A DNA stretch of 64,000 bases, taken from NCBI GenBank assembly GCA_013314775.1, contig JABUFB010000008.1, forward strand, positions 434,001 through 498,000, written 5' to 3'. The translations under genes were made by a program, and so were the position numbers. The notes beneath the pieces are model-generated. The model had not been told where the DNA came from. It did no database searches and worked only from the letters and a program-made list of their open reading frames with translations. Position 1 is the first letter of the stretch. Each line of letters begins with the position of its first letter. Below, one piece after another: positions 53,101 to 61,213 of this stretch. The stretch is from Armatimonadota bacterium (GTDB taxonomy: Bacteria; Armatimonadota; Zipacnadia; Zipacnadales; JABUFB01).

Positions 53101-54481
53101 AGACTGCGGGGGCCCCGAGCAGGCCCCCTTTCGCGTCACACAAGACCCGCAGGACACCACCAGGCCGCATTGGTCCGTAGGAACAGAGCCTCTTTCCGAG
53201 GGCCGCCGGACTGGCTGTGTCGAACTCCGTGTACGCCCGGGTGCCGCTGATGTTCTGGATGAAGTTCTCGCCCCGGGAACCTGTCATGAACAGTCCCTGG
53301 ACGAACACGACCGCGCCCTGATGCACGGGGTCGGCATAGTCCGTGATGCGCGGGACAGGCAGAGAGAGCACTCCCTGCGCTGCAGGTGGGATGTGCAGCG
53401 CCCTTCCCCACGGTCCCATTTTGCTATCACCCAGGACTCTCGCCGGTTCCCAGCTCGTATGGGCGAATCCCGGCCGCTGCCAGCCCTTGGGTGCATCCTG
53501 TGAGCACACCCAGTCTTCCCCGGTGGACCATACCAACGGCTGAGCCCCGGGCTGGGCGACGGCGATCTTCGCGATGAGTGCCGCCGCACCCTCGAGGGTA
53601 TTCAAGGCACGCACTGCAATGGTGTTCATACCCGGCGCCAGGACTTTTGTGAGATCGAATCGCGCAGGCTGGGACCACTCCGAACCGCGGCCGATGCGGG
53701 TCCCGTTCACGTACAGCGCGAATGCATTGTCCGCAGTGATGAGCGCCTGGGCGCGGGCTCCAGCGGCCATTTCGGGCACATCAATGACGGTGCGGAAGTA
53801 CCGCGGTCCCGCGGGGAGATTCATCCCCCGAGCGGCCTCCTGGGTCCAGATCCACTTCGCGCCTTCGAAATCAAGGGCAGGCACTGTGCTCCTGGGCAGG
53901 CCCATATCTCCCCAGGGGGGCATACCGAACTCGCCATGGACCGTAACCGGATCCCAGCCAGAGTCATCGAAGCCAGGCCTCTGCCAGCCGGGCGCCGCCC
54001 TGTCACTCCCGCGCCAGAGGGCATCCGTGACAAAGACAATTGGTGTCCCCGATCCGTCCACAAGGCTCAGCTTGACGATGATCCCCGCCGGTCCGGCAAG
54101 GGTGTTCACACCCTCCACCGCAATGCAGTTCGTGCCCGGAAGCAGCAGGCCGGAGCTCTCGGTGGTGAGCGGCTTATTCCACCCGTCCGGGTCTCTCATG
54201 CGGCTCAGAATCTGCGTGCCGTTGAGGAAGACTGTCAGGTAGTTGTCGGCGGTGGCGGTGATCTGCGCGACCCCGCCCTCTGCTCCCGCCGGCAGGGTGA
54301 ACTCGCCGCGGAAGTACCGAGTGCACTGATCGGCATTGAGTCCGGCGGCATCGGAAGTCCAGATCCACGCTGCCCCGTCCAGATCAGGCGCCGGGGCAGC
54401 GCCACACGGTGGTAAGCCAAGCAGCAACACGACGGTGGAAGAGAGAGCGAGTATCGACACGTGAACGCGACCGGAGCCCAT
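50102..54481 (-). CDS. Secreted heme-motif protein, HzsA-like propeller with HEAT repeats
   Basis: A 1459-residue exported protein. The start follows GGAGGTGA, and a signal peptide (about 28 residues) follows. Two similar galactose-binding-like sandwiches (about 32-165 and 185-320) share AWIWT or KWIWTQ openings. A TolB/HzsA-middle-like propeller follows (about 400-880), with YFAMAPEGDPYFHLFEVGIDG. A single c-type heme motif, CVGCH (C848, C851, H852), lies near its end, in the RRSCVGCHAQTGF segment typical of HzsA_M-containing planctomycete-type proteins. The C-terminal region (about 930-1459) has many alpha-helical HEAT repeats with alternating hydrophobic helices. It may be an extracytoplasmic redox or scaffold protein. 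It is divergent from the creatininase-family gene. Confidence 0.75.
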   Translation of the reverse strand: MGSGRVHVSILALSSTVVLLLGLPPCGAAPAPDLDGAAWIWTSDAAGLNADQCTRYFRGEFTLPAGAEGGVAQITATADNYLTVFLNGTQILSRMRDPDGWNKPLTTESSGLLLPGTNCIAVEGVNTLAGPAGIIVKLSLVDGSGTPIVFVTDALWRGSDRAAPGWQRPGFDDSGWDPVTVHGEFGMPPWGDMGLPRSTVPALDFEGAKWIWTQEAARGMNLPAGPRYFRTVIDVPEMAAGARAQALITADNAFALYVNGTRIGRGSEWSQPARFDLTKVLAPGMNTIAVRALNTLEGAAALIAKIAVAQPGAQPLVWSTGEDWVCSQDAPKGWQRPGFAHTSWEPARVLGDSKMGPWGRALHIPPAAQGVLSLPVPRITDYADPVHQGAVVFVQGLFMTGSRGENFIQNISGTRAYTEFDTASPAALGKRLCSYGPMRPGGVLRVLCDAKGGLLGAPAVSFDGRTVYFAMAPEGDPYFHLFEVGIDGAGLRQITSGAFHDFDPEPLPDGRIAFSSTRTGSAEEYHGVPAFSLFSCNPQGADIRRITSHIVADREPRVCSDGSLAFIRCDNFLERAKVETHIHQVRPDGTGGRIIIGPDRLPMTWDRFTAGESNSAWLRVFGAGVPAPLPGGIVAAISEQGVVLSVNQRGRKAGSYLPYDFSPLPDGRLVCTDRDNWRICLLDPKVGLATEILDGEDLGLADELGADPGMVSDAIHSVVYAGPKPVPPAIPDMVSTPEGSGPERIPTGFLYCQNARNTRHTSADVSRIRAVRIYEGKPFTLAPTRSIYMHIGTEGRELGTVPLDEDGSFYVEVPADRALSMQAVDGEGRAVISELSWVYVRPGERRSCVGCHAQTGFAPPAVRPRATAERPLRMVDDAEPHRFRANNGANGGVLNLQLDRFREVGSINLYRQGALTDDAPERLPSGRRLEQAVLLARVHHPDPAERIAAANRLAVLRDESAVPDLVGLLQDEMPEVRVAAAVALSACGNRRALLPLADSVADAHSIVACAARSALEHLTAHSLPDGEKTAGWRAWLRNLDWDAYETELCARLRSRERLEVWRSIEALGHVGGKVAGDALAAWIAANPDAELRVLMAALRALGNCGDTGHIAALSGILQANLAPVDLPGDREAGFNQRPVYLAATAAEALGRIGGPEAEAALVDGFSKLAIFEEYTLRCGDHPWLMGCHSSPVHYRILEALDGMGSTETGRIVPAVLRSVPMDKDRALLFEFDSYEALTARVIQRSGRAAEVMETCLAWLGDPDAVRVDDLDIPVSQSPFAESHIRPHTHAARAAQILSVVCLDPDYAPRMRAVVADYLRRPVSEERSWVCFMLLRSLARLGGPDAVECALQVLREEPTEAEYGFNPPPNHWVFKAMNPFFRSAAVYALGELRERSAAPLLRSLLADFDNAPTVRHEAAVALGKVTPRENLPELADIAADYPDFATRRALLEACAQVRRK

Positions 54482-54632
54482 GCGCTCACCTCCAGCGCGT
54501 TTCTTCGACGTCCTGCGGTGCCGGGCCTTCTTCCAGGAAGGCCGTCCCAACGCGGGTGGCGAACTGCAATTCATCCGCAAACACATCAGGCCTTCGCCGC
54601 CTGCAGCGGCAAGACGACAAGTGAGGATACCC

Positions 54633-55349
54633 GTGGATAAGGTCCAGTGGGAAGAAATGTTCCGGTATGAGTTCGAGGGCGCACTGGAGCGCTGCCCTAT
54701 TTGCTATCTTCCCTTCGGCACCCTCGAACGTCACGGCGCGCATTTGCCCTACGGGCAGGACGCCATGAAAGCCCACGGGTTGTGCGTAGCCGCGGCGCGC
54801 AAACATGGCGGTGTGGTTGCTCCGCCCTTGCACTGGGGAACACACGGCAACGTGTTCCAGGAGGACTTCAAGCGCGGCACAGGCTGGGGGAACGTCACCC
54901 AGCCCACGGGGAGCGTCTACATCACTGAGGGCGTGCTCATGGCCCTCGCACTGGAGATGTTCCGGGAAGTCGAATACTGCGGCTTCAAGGTGATCGTCGC
55001 CCTCACGGGCCACTACCCGGAAGTTCAGGTGACCGCGCTCAAGTTCGCCGCCGAGCAGTTTATGGTCACGAGCAAGGTGCGGGTCTGGGCCCTGGCTGAA
55101 TACGAGGTGTCCGGGGAGGTCGAGGTCGGTCGGGACCACGCGGGAAAATGGGAGACCTCACTCTTCTGGGCCATGTACCCCGAACTTACGGACATGACCC
55201 GTCTGCCCGACCCGGAGACCGGCGGCTACGAGTTCACCAGTCCGGCCGCACACGAGGCCAGTCCGGAACTCGGCGCGAAGATGGTGGACTATATCGCCGA
55301 CCAGCTTGGCCTGGGAGCCCTCAAGCTGCTGGAGGAGACAGGCGCCTGA
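54633..55349 (+). CDS. Creatininase-family amidohydrolase
   Basis: A 238-residue metal-dependent enzyme of the creatinine amidohydrolase superfamily. Motif GTLERHGAHLPYGQD gives the metal-binding E32, H34 and D43. GHYPEVQ takes the place of the usual NGHGGN. Start: the GTG at 54633 follows GAGGA at 5 bases; an upstream GTG at 54621 is possible. No signal peptide. Relatives act on creatinine, formamidopyrimidines or mycofactocin-like peptides, so the substrate is open. It is divergent from the heme/HEAT gene and convergent with the small membrane protein. Confidence 0.85.
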   Translation: MDKVQWEEMFRYEFEGALERCPICYLPFGTLERHGAHLPYGQDAMKAHGLCVAAARKHGGVVAPPLHWGTHGNVFQEDFKRGTGWGNVTQPTGSVYITEGVLMALALEMFREVEYCGFKVIVALTGHYPEVQVTALKFAAEQFMVTSKVRVWALAEYEVSGEVEVGRDHAGKWETSLFWAMYPELTDMTRLPDPETGGYEFTSPAAHEASPELGAKMVDYIADQLGLGALKLLEETGA

Positions 55350-55357
55350 GTTCTGCG

Positions 55358-55687
55358 TCACGCGGGCCTGGCAACCGCTACGAACAGGCCCATCCCCACC
55401 GCGACCAGCACCGCGGCCAGGTACTGGAGCGGCGTGAGGCCGTGGTGGAACAGGAGCGCAAGAGCTCCCTGGGCGCACAGGAACCCGCCGCCTGTTCCCA
55501 GGCCTAACGCCAGGTTGGGGTTCATGGACTTGTACAGCAGCATCAACAGCCAGATGCTGGAGGCACCGAACACGTTGCCCAGCATGAAGCAGGGCACGAA
55601 ACGCTGCGGCGCGGTGCTGCCATAGCCGAAGATCACCTGTGCCGCCGCCTGCATCGCCCAGAAACAGAAGAGCCAGACAAGATACAT
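55358..55687 (-). CDS. Small four-helix membrane protein, DMT/SMR-like
   Basis: A 109-residue protein with about four hydrophobic helices (roughly 2-20, 33-52, 60-80, 87-105). GGAGG lies 6 bases before the ATG at 55687, which I prefer over an ATG 15 bases earlier. Size and helix layout recall small multidrug resistance or half-size EamA/DMT transporters, but the usual conserved Glu of SMR proteins is not evident in the first helix. Function unknown. It is convergent with the creatininase-family gene. Confidence 0.6.
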   Translation of the reverse strand: MYLVWLFCFWAMQAAAQVIFGYGSTAPQRFVPCFMLGNVFGASSIWLLMLLYKSMNPNLALGLGTGGGFLCAQGALALLFHHGLTPLQYLAAVLVAVGMGLFVAVARPA

Positions 55688-55822
55688 GAACGGCCTCCAC
55701 AATCCGTAATCAGTGTTCGTTGCTCCGCCCCGCGGTGAGCTGAAGGTTCAGGGCGGGGGCGACAGGAATCTCTCTTGTGCACGGCGTCGCATCACCGACG
55801 CAGCACTGCCCGGAGGCTTGCC

Positions 55823-58348
55823 ATGGCCAGCCCTTTCCGCCAGTTACTCCTAGCCGGCGCCATTCTTTTCGGGGCCGCTCTGACCTCCTCCGCGTCCCAG
55901 CCGATTGTCCTCTACGTATCCCCGGCCGGGAATGATGCCTGGTCGGGCAGCCTCGACGTCCCCAATGGTGCGGGCACCGACGGGCCACTCGCCACGCTCT
56001 CGGCGGCGCGCGACGCCATCAGGAAGCTGAAAGCCGACGGGCCCCTGACCGCTCCGGTGGAAGTGCGGTTGCGCGGAGGTTTGTACCGTCCCGATGGCGT
56101 GCTGACCCTCGAGCCACAGGACTCTGGCACTGAGGAGTGCCCCGTCTCATACACTGCCTGCCCCGACGAGAACCCGATCATCAGCGGAGGAGTCGAAATC
56201 ACCGGATTCGAGCCGTGGCGCGGGGAAATCCTCGTTGCCGATCTGCCCGATGAGCTCCCGACAGACGCTTACTTCCGCTCCCTTTTCGTAAACGGCGAGC
56301 GCATGGTCCGCGCTCGCTACCCAAACTACGTCGCCGAAGACCCTTACCGCAAGGGCTTCCTCTACGTACGCCCGGACTGCTTTGGCGAAGCGGTGGGCGC
56401 CATGCACAATCAGGGCGACTGGCTCGAATGGGATGCGGCAGTGCCGGCGGACGGCCAGTATTCGGTCTGGCTGCTGTACGCCCACGGTATGAAGCAGCTT
56501 GGTCGGGAGGACATGGGCGGGCAGACGAGTATCGCGGTCGACGGCGGCGCTCCCGTCCCGCTCATGAACCTGCCCGACACCGGTGGGTGGCGGGATTACA
56601 AGTGGGCGAATTCGGCCACGCTTGACCTCAGGTCGGGCAAGCGCACCCTCCGCTGGCGCAATGACAAGGGCGGCGGGTATAACATCGACGCCATCACACT
56701 GACCGATGACCCGAACTGGGCTCCCCTTGGCTGGACGAGACCTCCGGTAGCCGAGGGTAGGCACATCGTGACGATCCAGGGCGAAGACTACCGGGCCTGC
56801 GAGGGCCTGCAGATCGTGAAGTGCGGCGGCCTCAGCGCCTCAAGCAAGACCACCTTCCCGTTCCTCGCCGGAACCGCCAAACCGTCCTGGGCCAGGGAGC
56901 CGGATGCCGAAGTGCATGTCTGGCCATCCTCCCCCACCTCCTGCCGCGCATTCAATGAAATCGCGAAGCTGGATGCAATAGATGAGATTGCGGGCACGAT
57001 TACTATCAGCGGCAAGGAAGCCGCCACGGAGGTCTGCAGCGGTGATCGGTACTTCGTAGAGAACATTCTCGAGGAACTGGACAGCCCGGGCGAGTGGTAC
57101 CTCGACCGTTCGGCACGCAAGCTCTACTTGTGGCCCAAGTCACCGCTTACCGATGATTCGCGAGTGATCGCCCCGCGACTGACGCGGCTCATCGAACTCC
57201 TTGGTACCAAAGAGCGGCCCGTCGAGAATGTGAAAATCTCAGGCCTCACCCTGCAGGAGACCGACTACACGCCTGATGATGGCTTCGTCATGTACGGGGC
57301 CTGCAGAGACGGCGTTATCACCCTGCGCCACACGGCGCATATCACTGTCTCAGACTGCGTTATCCGCAATATCGGCAAGGCAGCGATCCACAGCGACGGC
57401 GACGGGGCAAACCAGTTCGTTGGCAACGAGATCGCTTTCGGCGCAGAAGGCGGCATCTATCTCATGAACGCTCCCGGAGGAACGGTCATCAGCGACAATC
57501 ACATCCACCACATGGGATGGGTGTACAAGCACGTGGCCGGAATCTCCACCCGCGACCAGGTCCACGGGGCGCTTATCGCTCACAATCTCGTGCATGAGAT
57601 GCCGCGTTGGGGGATCAGCGTCGGCCACACCACCAGCACCAACAATGTCGTTGAGTACAACCATATCCACCACGTGAATAACGAGACCTACGACACCGGC
57701 GGCCTCGAAGTCACTCAGCACTCCCGGGACCACCGCACGGGGAGCATCTTCCGATACAATCTCATCCACGATACCGGCGGATACTCGTCCATGATGGGCG
57801 AAGACATGTGGAACTCCTGGGGGATCTACCTGGACTCTTTCGCGGGCGGGTTCACCGTTTGCGGGAATGTGGTCTACAACACCGCCGACGGCGGCCTCAT
57901 GATCCAGGGCGGCAAGGACAACAAGGTCTTCAATAACGTGTTCGTGAACAACGGCCCGCGCCGCCAGATACTCATCGCACATTTCCAGGGGAATTCCAGC
58001 GGCACAGAGTTCCACCACAACATCGTGGCCTTTGATGACCCGAAATCGACGCTGATCTACTGCGGCCGGAAGGCGCCGGAATCTTTCGCGCGGTGGGACG
58101 AGAACCTGTACTGGCTCACCACCGGCGATGAACTGAGGGTCTACCTGCCGGGAGATGAGCCGTACGCAAAGTGGTTCCGGCCATTGCAGGCCTGGCGGGA
58201 CCTGGGATTCGACAGGAAAAGCATAATTGCCGACCCGCTCTTCGTGGACCCGGCGAGCAATGATTTCAGACTGCTCCCGGAATCTCCGGCCTTCGCGCTC
58301 GGGATCGAGCCCATCGACCTCAGCACCGTGGGCCCGCGAGAGCGCTGA
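55823..58348 (+). CDS. Secreted right-handed beta-helix protein (GH141-like) with inserted CBM
   Basis: An 841-residue exported protein. GGAGG precedes the ATG at 55823, and a signal peptide ends near SSAS. The opening YVSPAGNDAWSGSLDVPNG, then DGPLATLSAARDAIRKL, is characteristic of GH141/GH120-like proteins. A domain of about 130 residues inserted after residue 185, with SVWLLYAHGMKQLGRED and TLRWRNDKGGGYNIDAITL, looks like a CBM6/35-type jelly roll. The helix continues to about residue 790 (TIEGNQ- and NNVVEYNHIHHVNN-type turns). It is a tandem paralogue of the next gene. Confidence 0.78.
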   Translation: MASPFRQLLLAGAILFGAALTSSASQPIVLYVSPAGNDAWSGSLDVPNGAGTDGPLATLSAARDAIRKLKADGPLTAPVEVRLRGGLYRPDGVLTLEPQDSGTEECPVSYTACPDENPIISGGVEITGFEPWRGEILVADLPDELPTDAYFRSLFVNGERMVRARYPNYVAEDPYRKGFLYVRPDCFGEAVGAMHNQGDWLEWDAAVPADGQYSVWLLYAHGMKQLGREDMGGQTSIAVDGGAPVPLMNLPDTGGWRDYKWANSATLDLRSGKRTLRWRNDKGGGYNIDAITLTDDPNWAPLGWTRPPVAEGRHIVTIQGEDYRACEGLQIVKCGGLSASSKTTFPFLAGTAKPSWAREPDAEVHVWPSSPTSCRAFNEIAKLDAIDEIAGTITISGKEAATEVCSGDRYFVENILEELDSPGEWYLDRSARKLYLWPKSPLTDDSRVIAPRLTRLIELLGTKERPVENVKISGLTLQETDYTPDDGFVMYGACRDGVITLRHTAHITVSDCVIRNIGKAAIHSDGDGANQFVGNEIAFGAEGGIYLMNAPGGTVISDNHIHHMGWVYKHVAGISTRDQVHGALIAHNLVHEMPRWGISVGHTTSTNNVVEYNHIHHVNNETYDTGGLEVTQHSRDHRTGSIFRYNLIHDTGGYSSMMGEDMWNSWGIYLDSFAGGFTVCGNVVYNTADGGLMIQGGKDNKVFNNVFVNNGPRRQILIAHFQGNSSGTEFHHNIVAFDDPKSTLIYCGRKAPESFARWDENLYWLTTGDELRVYLPGDEPYAKWFRPLQAWRDLGFDRKSIIADPLFVDPASNDFRLLPESPAFALGIEPIDLSTVGPRER

Positions 58349-58406
58349 CCTGGCTGCGTGGCGTCACGAATACCAGACACGGCAACTTCCTGAGGTGATA
58401 TGAGGC

Positions 58407-61094
58407 ATGTTGGTTCTGATCGTCACACTATCGCTCCTTTCCTCGCTATCTGCCTTCGCCCAAACCGCAGACTTCTACGTCTCGACCGCGGGCAATGACG
58501 CCTGGTCGGGGCGGCTTGAAGGGGCCAATCACCCCGCCACGGATGGGCCTTTCGCAACCCTCGAGCGTGCCCGAGACGCCGTTCGCACCTTGCGTCAGGA
58601 AGAGCCCGAGCGCGACACTCCAGTGATCGTAATGGTGCGCGGCGGCCTGTACGAACTGGAAGAGACGCTCCGCTTTAGCGCGCTGGATTCCGGCACCGAG
58701 AAGTCGCCCACCGTCTACGCCGCCTATCCCGGGGAGCGGCCGGTGATCAGCGGCGGGCGCAGGATCGATGGCTGGCAGGTGAATTCCCGGGGCTGGTGGG
58801 AAGTGACGCTCCCCGAAGTTGCCCGGGGCCGATGGTCATTTACCCAGCTCTTCGTCAACGGTGAGCGCAGGTACCGGCCGCGCTGGCCGGAGGAAGGGTT
58901 CAGCTTCATCACGTCCGAGGAACCGTCGTCACCCGAAGTCGGTGACAAAGGCCACGATCGCTTTCGGTTCCGCGAGGGCGACATCGACCCTGACTGGGCC
59001 AATTTCAGCGACGTGGAACTGTGCACTTTCCACACCTGGACCATGGACCGCACACTGATCAAGTCCGTGGACCGCGAAGCCCTCATCGCGCAGCGCAGCG
59101 CCCCGACTCTTTCCCAGGTCTGGTTTTTCAGCCTCCCCAAAGGTGGGCGTTTCCTGTGCGACAATGTGAAGGACGCGCTGGGCAAGCCCGGCCAGTGGTA
59201 TCTCGACCGACCGACGGGCGTGCTCACGTACATCCCCCTGCCGGGTGAGACCCCGCAGAACACCGAGGTCATCGCACCGCGCATCGATATGCTGCTCAAA
59301 CTCCAGGGCGAACTGGCGCTCGGCCTCGGCGTGGAGAACCTGCGCTTTGAGGGCCTGACCTTCGCCCACACGAACTGGGTCATGACACCCAACGGCAACC
59401 GCCACCCACAGGCCGAAGTCGGGCTCAATGCGGCGGTATCGGCGACCGGCGCCCGCAACTGCGTCTGGCAGAACTGCAGGATCACCCACACCGGGGCGTA
59501 CGGATTGGAACTCGGTATCGGCTGCACGAACAATACGGTGACCGGATGCGAGATCACCGACCTGGGAGCAGGCGGGGTACGCATCGGCCACGGCGCGTAT
59601 GCGAGAGAGCCGGAAGCCGTCGCGAGCCACAACGTTGTCGAAAACTGTCTCATCGCCCATGGGGGACGCATGCACCCGGCGGGGATCGGCGTCTGGATCG
59701 GCCACTCGCCCTTCAATCGCATCTCGCACAATGAGATCTGCGACTTCTACTACTCGGGCTTCTCGGTGGGCTGGTCGTGGGGATATGGGCCCAGCCATGC
59801 CCATGACAACCTGATCGAGTTCAACGAGGTCCACGATATCGGACAGGGTGTGCTCAGCGACATGGGCGGCATCTACACCCTGGGCGTGTCTCCGGGAACT
59901 GTCATCCGTAACAACCGATTCCACGATATCGATGCCTATGGCTACGGTGGCTGGGGCATTTACCTCGACGAGGGGTCAAGCGGGATTCTGGCGGAGAATA
60001 ACATCACCTACAACACCCAGAGTCCCGGCTACCGCATCCACTACGGCCGAGACAACATCGCCACGAACAACATCTTCGCGCTATCCCAGGAAGCACCCCT
60101 GGGCCGGGGACGCAGCGAGAACCACCTTCATTTCACCATCGAGCGCAACATCATCTACTGGACCCAGGGCCAGGCCCTCGGCGAGAACTGGAACGGGACC
60201 CGCGACAACTTCCGCCTGAACCACAATCTGTACTGGTGCCCGAACCCCAACCTGCTGACTTTCGCCGGCAAGACTTTCGAGGAGTGGCAGGCGACGGGGC
60301 AGGATACGGACTCCATCGTCGCGGACCCGCTGTTCGTAGACCCCAAGAACGGGGACTTCACGCTGAAAGATGGCTCTCCGGCCGCGAAGATCGGCTTCAA
60401 GCCGATTGATACGTCCGAGATCGGCCGGATTGGCGCCCCGGGCGCGCAGACCCCTATCGCGGAGCCACGGGCATTCCCGGCGCCGATGATTCCGCCGCCG
60501 CTGCCGATCTACGCGGATTTCGAGAACCTGAAGGTCGGCGACAAGCCCCTGGAGGCCCAGATATACGAAGAGAACGATACCGCGACCATCCGGGTGACCG
60601 ATGAGACCGCCACCTCGGGGCGCCAGTGCCTGAAGATCGTAGACATGCCGGGGCAGAAGGGAGAGTACAACCCCCACTTCTTCTACAGCCCCAATTTCCT
60701 TTCAGGCACGCTCAAGGGGAGTTTCGATCTGCGCGTCGAACAAGGGACCTACATGTACCACGAATGGCGCGACTATTCCACCGGGGCGTTCAAGGTGGGG
60801 CCAGCTCTCCACGCCATGCCAGATGGGCGGCTCATGGGTTCCGGCCGCGAATTGATGCGCGTGCCCTACGGCAAATGGATGCACGTCGAGATCGTCTGCG
60901 CGTTGGGACCTGATCTCACGGGAACATGGGATGTGGGTATACACGTCCAAGGCGAGAGCGAGGCACGCGAGTTCAAGGGTCTACCATGCAACCCCGGATT
61001 CAACGTGCTGAACTGGTTCGGGTTCACCGCGAATGCCGACGCGGATGGGTTGTACTACCTGGACAACATCCGTCTCGAGCCGGTGCAGGAGTAG
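58407..61094 (+). CDS. Secreted right-handed beta-helix protein (GH141-like) with C-terminal sandwich
   Basis: An 895-residue exported protein. A GAGGTGAT site lies upstream, and a signal peptide of 18 residues ends at FAQ. The N-terminus YVSTAGNDAWSGRLEGAN and GPFATLERARDAVRTLRQ match the previous gene, and QLFVNGERRYRPRWP is a shared marker of the GH141-like group. It lacks the inserted CBM of its neighbour but adds a C-terminal domain from about residue 690 (IYADFENLKVGDKPLEAQIYEEND), probably a jelly-roll sugar-binding unit. It follows the paralogue by 58 bases, consistent with a common transcript. Confidence 0.78.
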   Translation: MLVLIVTLSLLSSLSAFAQTADFYVSTAGNDAWSGRLEGANHPATDGPFATLERARDAVRTLRQEEPERDTPVIVMVRGGLYELEETLRFSALDSGTEKSPTVYAAYPGERPVISGGRRIDGWQVNSRGWWEVTLPEVARGRWSFTQLFVNGERRYRPRWPEEGFSFITSEEPSSPEVGDKGHDRFRFREGDIDPDWANFSDVELCTFHTWTMDRTLIKSVDREALIAQRSAPTLSQVWFFSLPKGGRFLCDNVKDALGKPGQWYLDRPTGVLTYIPLPGETPQNTEVIAPRIDMLLKLQGELALGLGVENLRFEGLTFAHTNWVMTPNGNRHPQAEVGLNAAVSATGARNCVWQNCRITHTGAYGLELGIGCTNNTVTGCEITDLGAGGVRIGHGAYAREPEAVASHNVVENCLIAHGGRMHPAGIGVWIGHSPFNRISHNEICDFYYSGFSVGWSWGYGPSHAHDNLIEFNEVHDIGQGVLSDMGGIYTLGVSPGTVIRNNRFHDIDAYGYGGWGIYLDEGSSGILAENNITYNTQSPGYRIHYGRDNIATNNIFALSQEAPLGRGRSENHLHFTIERNIIYWTQGQALGENWNGTRDNFRLNHNLYWCPNPNLLTFAGKTFEEWQATGQDTDSIVADPLFVDPKNGDFTLKDGSPAAKIGFKPIDTSEIGRIGAPGAQTPIAEPRAFPAPMIPPPLPIYADFENLKVGDKPLEAQIYEENDTATIRVTDETATSGRQCLKIVDMPGQKGEYNPHFFYSPNFLSGTLKGSFDLRVEQGTYMYHEWRDYSTGAFKVGPALHAMPDGRLMGSGRELMRVPYGKWMHVEIVCALGPDLTGTWDVGIHVQGESEAREFKGLPCNPGFNVLNWFGFTANADADGLYYLDNIRLEPVQE

Positions 61095-61213
61095 TGGAGC
61101 GTGTGGCCGGAAAAGGTTACCGGCGCATGCTGACGTGTAGAACTAAGTGACCTTCGTCAGCCAGGCCTCACATACGTGTGAAACCACCGAAAGCAGGGAA
61201 AGGGGTATCTGGG

